Origin: an uncultured Cellvibrionales bacterium
GTDB lineage: Bacteria > Pseudomonadota > Gammaproteobacteria > Pseudomonadales > GM7GCV1
DNA length: 64,000 bases
Reading direction: 5' to 3'
Assembly (NCBI GenBank): GCA_913063225.1
Contig: CAJXYP010000015.1
Location: forward strand, 1-64,000
Part shown: piece after piece, positions 61,116 to 64,000 of the stretch
Numbering within the stretch: the stretch's first letter is position 1
Layout: every line of letters begins with the position of its first letter
Program-made: the position numbers and the translations under genes
The notes under the pieces: generated by a model
The model's input: the letters and a program-made list of their open reading frames with translations, nothing else
Databases searched by the model: none
What the model was told of the DNA's origin: nothing

Positions 61116-61433
61116 ATGAAAAAAATACTGACTAACGAAAACCTCTTTATCTTGGCTAATAACAAAGAAGTTTTAGAGCAAGCCGGTATAGCCTGCATTA
61201 TCAAAAATGAATTTATCGGCGGTGCCAGTGGTGAATTGCCTCATTTCGAACTCTGGCCCGAATTATGGGTAATGCGTGATGAGGATTTTGAGCGTGCTCA
61301 ATCCATAGTCACAGAAATTAGTGACAACGGCCCCATAAAAGAATGGGCCTGCAATTTTTGCCAAGAAAAGAATGCTGACTCTTTTGAATATTGCTGGAAT
61401 TGCCGCAACGAAAGAAGTACTTCGCAGCCCTAA
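61116..61433 (+). CDS. DUF2007-domain protein with C-terminal zinc ribbon
   Basis: 105 residues. The N-terminal 65 residues (NLFILANNKEVLEQAGIACIIKNEFIGG and LWPELWVMRDEDFERAQSIV) match DUF2007, a ferredoxin-like putative signal-transducing domain. A C-terminal zinc ribbon follows: WACNFCQEKNADSFEYCWNC (CxxC...CxxC), similar to RanBP2-type fingers. It probably binds a small ligand or partner; function unknown. Small proteins of this architecture are common in gammaproteobacteria. Confidence 0.82.
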   Translation: MKKILTNENLFILANNKEVLEQAGIACIIKNEFIGGASGELPHFELWPELWVMRDEDFERAQSIVTEISDNGPIKEWACNFCQEKNADSFEYCWNCRNERSTSQP

Positions 61434-61558
61434 GTAACTCTGATCTAAATCAAACAGGATCGTTTCGGAACTAGCGAGCACCTGTCTCTTTGCCTACAAT
61501 ACGCGCCTAATTTGATAGCAAGCACTGGATTTACGTTCCAGTTAGCCGAGGAAATAAA

Positions 61559-62554
61559 ATGTCACAACATTTAGTAATCGTTTGTGCTCTGTATAAATTT
61601 GTCCGTCTGGAGTATTTCGAATCTCTGCGCCAACCCCTTATTGATTTAATGCTCGCTGAGCGCGTGCGAGGCACACTCTTGCTCGCCCAGGAAGGCATTA
61701 ACGGCACGGTTGCGGGCTCCCGCGAAGGCGTAGATAAAGTTCTAGCCCATCTGCAAAGCAATCCGGCACTTAATCCACTGGATACCAAAGAATCCTTTCA
61801 TCAGGAAATGCCCTTTCTGCGCTCCAAAGTTAAGCTTAAAAAGGAAATCGTTACTATGGGAGTTGAAGGAATCGACCCCAATCGATCTGCTGGTGCATAC
61901 GTAAAACCGGTAGATTGGAATGCGCTAATTTCAGATCCCGAAGTACTCTTGGTGGATACTCGCAACGACTACGAAGTTGAAATTGGCACCTTCGAAAATT
62001 CCCTAAACCCCAATACCACTAGCTTTAGGGACTTCCCCGCGTACGTAAAAAATAACCTCAATCCCGCAAAACATAAAAAAGTTGCGATGTTTTGCACAGG
62101 TGGCATTCGTTGCGAGAAATCCACTGCCTACCTAAAAGAACAGGGATTTGAAGAGGTATTCCACCTACAGGGTGGGATTCTTAAATATTTGGAAGAAGTT
62201 AAGGAATCTGACTCTCTTTGGCAGGGAGAATGTTTTGTATTCGATGATCGGGTGGCAGTAAATCATAGTCTCGAAAAAGGTCAGTATGATCAGTGCCACG
62301 CCTGCCGGTACCCGATCACCGAAGTAGACAAGTTTCATCAGGACTATCTGCAAGGTGTTAGCTGCCATCGGTGTTATGACAAAGTCACTCCAGAACAGCG
62401 CGAGCGCTTTGCGGAACGAGAGAAACAAATCCGCCTTGCCGAATCTCGGGGTGAGGCCCATCTGGGAACCGAATCTTTAGAAACAATGGAAAAGAATCGT
62501 GTACAGAAAGAACAGGATCGAGAAAGGCAACGCCACACTAACCACAAAGATTAA
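61559..62554 (+). CDS. trhO: tRNA uridine-34 hydroxylase TrhO (rhodanese-like, YceA)
   Basis: 331 residues. Oxygen-dependent hydroxylation of U34 in certain tRNAs, giving 5-hydroxyuridine. N-terminal domain [20 protein letters not shown] and a central rhodanese domain with [16 protein letters not shown] and the active-site loop [22 protein letters not shown]-terminal Cys-rich segment ([19 protein letters not shown]) is typical of this family. It is preceded by a GAGGAAA ribosome-binding site. Complete. Confidence 0.94.
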   Translation: MSQHLVIVCALYKFVRLEYFESLRQPLIDLMLAERVRGTLLLAQEGINGTVAGSREGVDKVLAHLQSNPALNPLDTKESFHQEMPFLRSKVKLKKEIVTMGVEGIDPNRSAGAYVKPVDWNALISDPEVLLVDTRNDYEVEIGTFENSLNPNTTSFRDFPAYVKNNLNPAKHKKVAMFCTGGIRCEKSTAYLKEQGFEEVFHLQGGILKYLEEVKESDSLWQGECFVFDDRVAVNHSLEKGQYDQCHACRYPITEVDKFHQDYLQGVSCHRCYDKVTPEQRERFAEREKQIRLAESRGEAHLGTESLETMEKNRVQKEQDRERQRHTNHKD

Positions 62555-62715
62555 GCGCAAAATATCAGTCTATGCAAAGGTCCTCTGCGATCTCTGCAGA
62601 AATTCTTAGCCTAAAGAAATCTCCACACAGTCCGATCTATACAAGAATACGGGTGCTTATCTGCGTCCAAATTATTGTGTTTTGTACATTGATTTAATTA
62701 ATTTGGGAATCTGGT

Positions 62716-64000
62716 GTGGGTCAAGACAAGGATTTAGTGCAAGAAAGCAGCCTCACTTTTTCTAATGATTCGGAGACAAAAGTCGTTGTTCCAGAGTCCC
62801 AGAAGCTGGAAGATTTAATAACAGAGCAGATGCTAAACAACGAATCAATCTCGGCTACGCAAGCTAAGCACGCAAGACGAATCAAAGCGAAATTACCAGC
62901 GGAGAAGTCGCTTCTGGCGATCTACCAAGAACTGGAGTTCACCGATCGGGCTTCAATACTTAAAGCACTCCGAAAAGTTCCCGTTAGAAGCAGTATTGGT
63001 ACGTTACTTGTCGAGCTAGGCTATATAAAGGAAATAGATCTTCGTAACGCGGTAAACATCCAACGGCAAAAAACCCCTGACAAGAATCTTGGAAGAGTAC
63101 TAATAGACAATCACTTTCTTTCTGAAGATCTAGTACTAGATGTCTTGTCGATACAGATGAAACTTCCCAAACTAGATCCGGAATTCTCGAAAAATAGATC
63201 CTAAGTTGCTAGAGACCGTCTCACCAAAATGGTGTAGCGAAAATAACCTAATACCTGTCGGGCGCATTGAAGACCGCGTAGTTATTGCCTGCACTGACCC
63301 CGACAACCAAGAAGTTAAGCGCAAAGCCAAAGAAGCCTTCGGCGACAAAGTGATAATTGGCATTGCCAATTCGAAATCGGTAGCAGAAACCATACATGTA
63401 TTTGAACTCAGCCGAAAAGCGCAAAAAACATCGCCGAAACCTCTCCAAAAAAATGACGCTAAGCAGGTGGTCGAAAAACTACCGGTGGAAGCAATTGAAG
63501 CAGGCGCTAGTGATATTCATCTGGAACCATTAAAAGACCAGATGAGAGTGCGTTTCAGATGTGACGGCGTAATGATGCCGCACTCAGTTATTGACAAAGA
63601 TAAAGTTGTCTCAGTAATAGGAAGATTAAAGGTACTTGCTGGAGCGGACATCTCCGAAAAACGTCAGCATCAAGATGGTCGAATTCTTTTTGAGAATCCG
63701 GTTACCGGTCAAAATGTAGATATGAGAGCTTCTTTTTATGTAACCATTTTTGGTGAAAAGCTGGTTCTTCGGGTTCTTAGCAACAAAGTAGAGATGCTGA
63801 GCGTAGACCAGTTGGGATTAACGCCAAAAGCAACAGAATCCTTCTACCATGATGTACTAGATACCCCAAGCGGCATCATATTAATTACCGGTCCGACGGG
63901 GTCAGGTAAAACTACCACTTTATACAGCTGTATCAACTATTTAAATAGTATTGAGCGCAGTATTATTACCGCAGAAGATCCGGTCGAATATCAGGTCGAG
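62716..64000 (+). CDS. GspE/PilB-type secretion or pilus assembly ATPase, frameshifted and partial
   Basis: GTG start at 62716. The first 162 residues hold two MshEN-type helical pieces (GTLLVELGYIKEIDLRNAVN, NLGRVLIDNHFLSEDLVLDV) and end at TAA 63202-63204. The rest continues in the next frame from about 63194: IDPKLLETVSPKWCSENNLI, then EAGASDIHLEPLKDQMRVRF, GADISEKRQHQDGRI, LITGPTGSGKTTTLYSCINY (Walker A) and ITAEDPVEYQVE (Asp box) up to the window edge. Dropping one A from the A5 run at 63190-63194 joins them perfectly as LDPEFSKIDPKLLE. So this is one gene with a one-base indel, a sequencing error or a real frameshift. It powers type II secretion or a type IV pilus; I cannot tell which without neighbours. 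Confidence 0.85.

Noticed and set aside
62716-63204. Programmed ribosomal frameshift in the GspE/PilB gene
   Set aside because: The needed shift is +1 (or -2); there is no classical slippery heptamer or downstream structure, so an indel is the simpler explanation.
1-64000. CRISPR arrays, tRNA/rRNA genes or transposase genes
   Set aside because: No regularly spaced repeats, no cloverleaf or rRNA-like sequence and no transposase-like ORF were recognised on either strand.

Overview
This is a dense stretch of a bacterial chromosome with moderate G+C, most likely from a marine gammaproteobacterium of the broad Pseudomonadales/Cellvibrionales type. The gene order supports this: trpEGDC next to crp/vfr and a YhfA-like OsmC gene, xerD-dsbC-hom-thrC-recJ, rpsP-rimM-trmD-rplS, ffh with ypjD-corB, and purL-mltF-tadA are all arranged roughly as in Pseudomonas. 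No rRNA, tRNA, CRISPR array, integrase of a mobile element or transposase was seen.

Layout. 0-6 kb: a leftward SOS mutagenesis cassette (imuA-imuB-small ORF-imuC/dnaE2, then two small genes) behind a near-perfect LexA box. 6-12 kb: a rightward RND efflux pair, moaA and an unknown exported protein. 12-19.5 kb: a PHP nuclease, a leftward four-gene glucosylglycerate operon (glycerate kinase, GpgP, GpgS, GH13_18 phosphorylase) and a divergent pyruvate kinase. 19.6-23.2 kb: an S1/P1 nuclease, a stand-alone OB-fold protein matching the missing C-terminus of DnaE2, OsmC, and two tandem CRP/Vfr genes, the first with a nonsense codon in its helix-turn-helix. 23.3-38 kb: trpEGDC, recJ, thrC, hom, dsbC, xerD, the rplS-trmD-rimM-rpsP ribosomal operon and ffh, all leftward. 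38-48.3 kb: ypjD, corB, DUF1289, two Nudix genes, a ZIP transporter, purL, mltF, tadA. 48.4-51.6 kb: an ECF sigma factor with a small zinc anti-sigma protein, and a type III glutamine synthetase behind a sigma-54-like promoter. 51.8-58.4 kb: an exported DUF6152 protein, DoxX-like membrane proteins and a bufferin-type RiPP operon (bufA1-bufB-bufC-doxX). 58.5-64 kb: two tiny ORFs, an FKBP lipoprotein, DUF808, DUF488, DUF2007, trhO and the start of a GspE/PilB-type ATPase that carries a frameshift.

Most notable. The imuC product stops at 880 residues, exactly before the C-terminal OB-fold domain. That domain is encoded 17 kb away as a 150-residue protein with its own good ribosome-binding site, so the translesion polymerase appears to be split into two genes with no intein. 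Second, the canonical Vfr/CRP orthologue is cut by one stop codon while its frame stays open to the normal end, and a diverged second copy follows it. Third, the window encodes a complete make-and-recycle pathway for the compatible solute glucosylglycerate, in which glucose-1-phosphate and phosphoglycerate can return to glycolysis beside pyruvate kinase.

Start sites were re-chosen where a ribosome-binding site or family length argued for it. All assignments come from reading the sequence and family knowledge; no database search was run.
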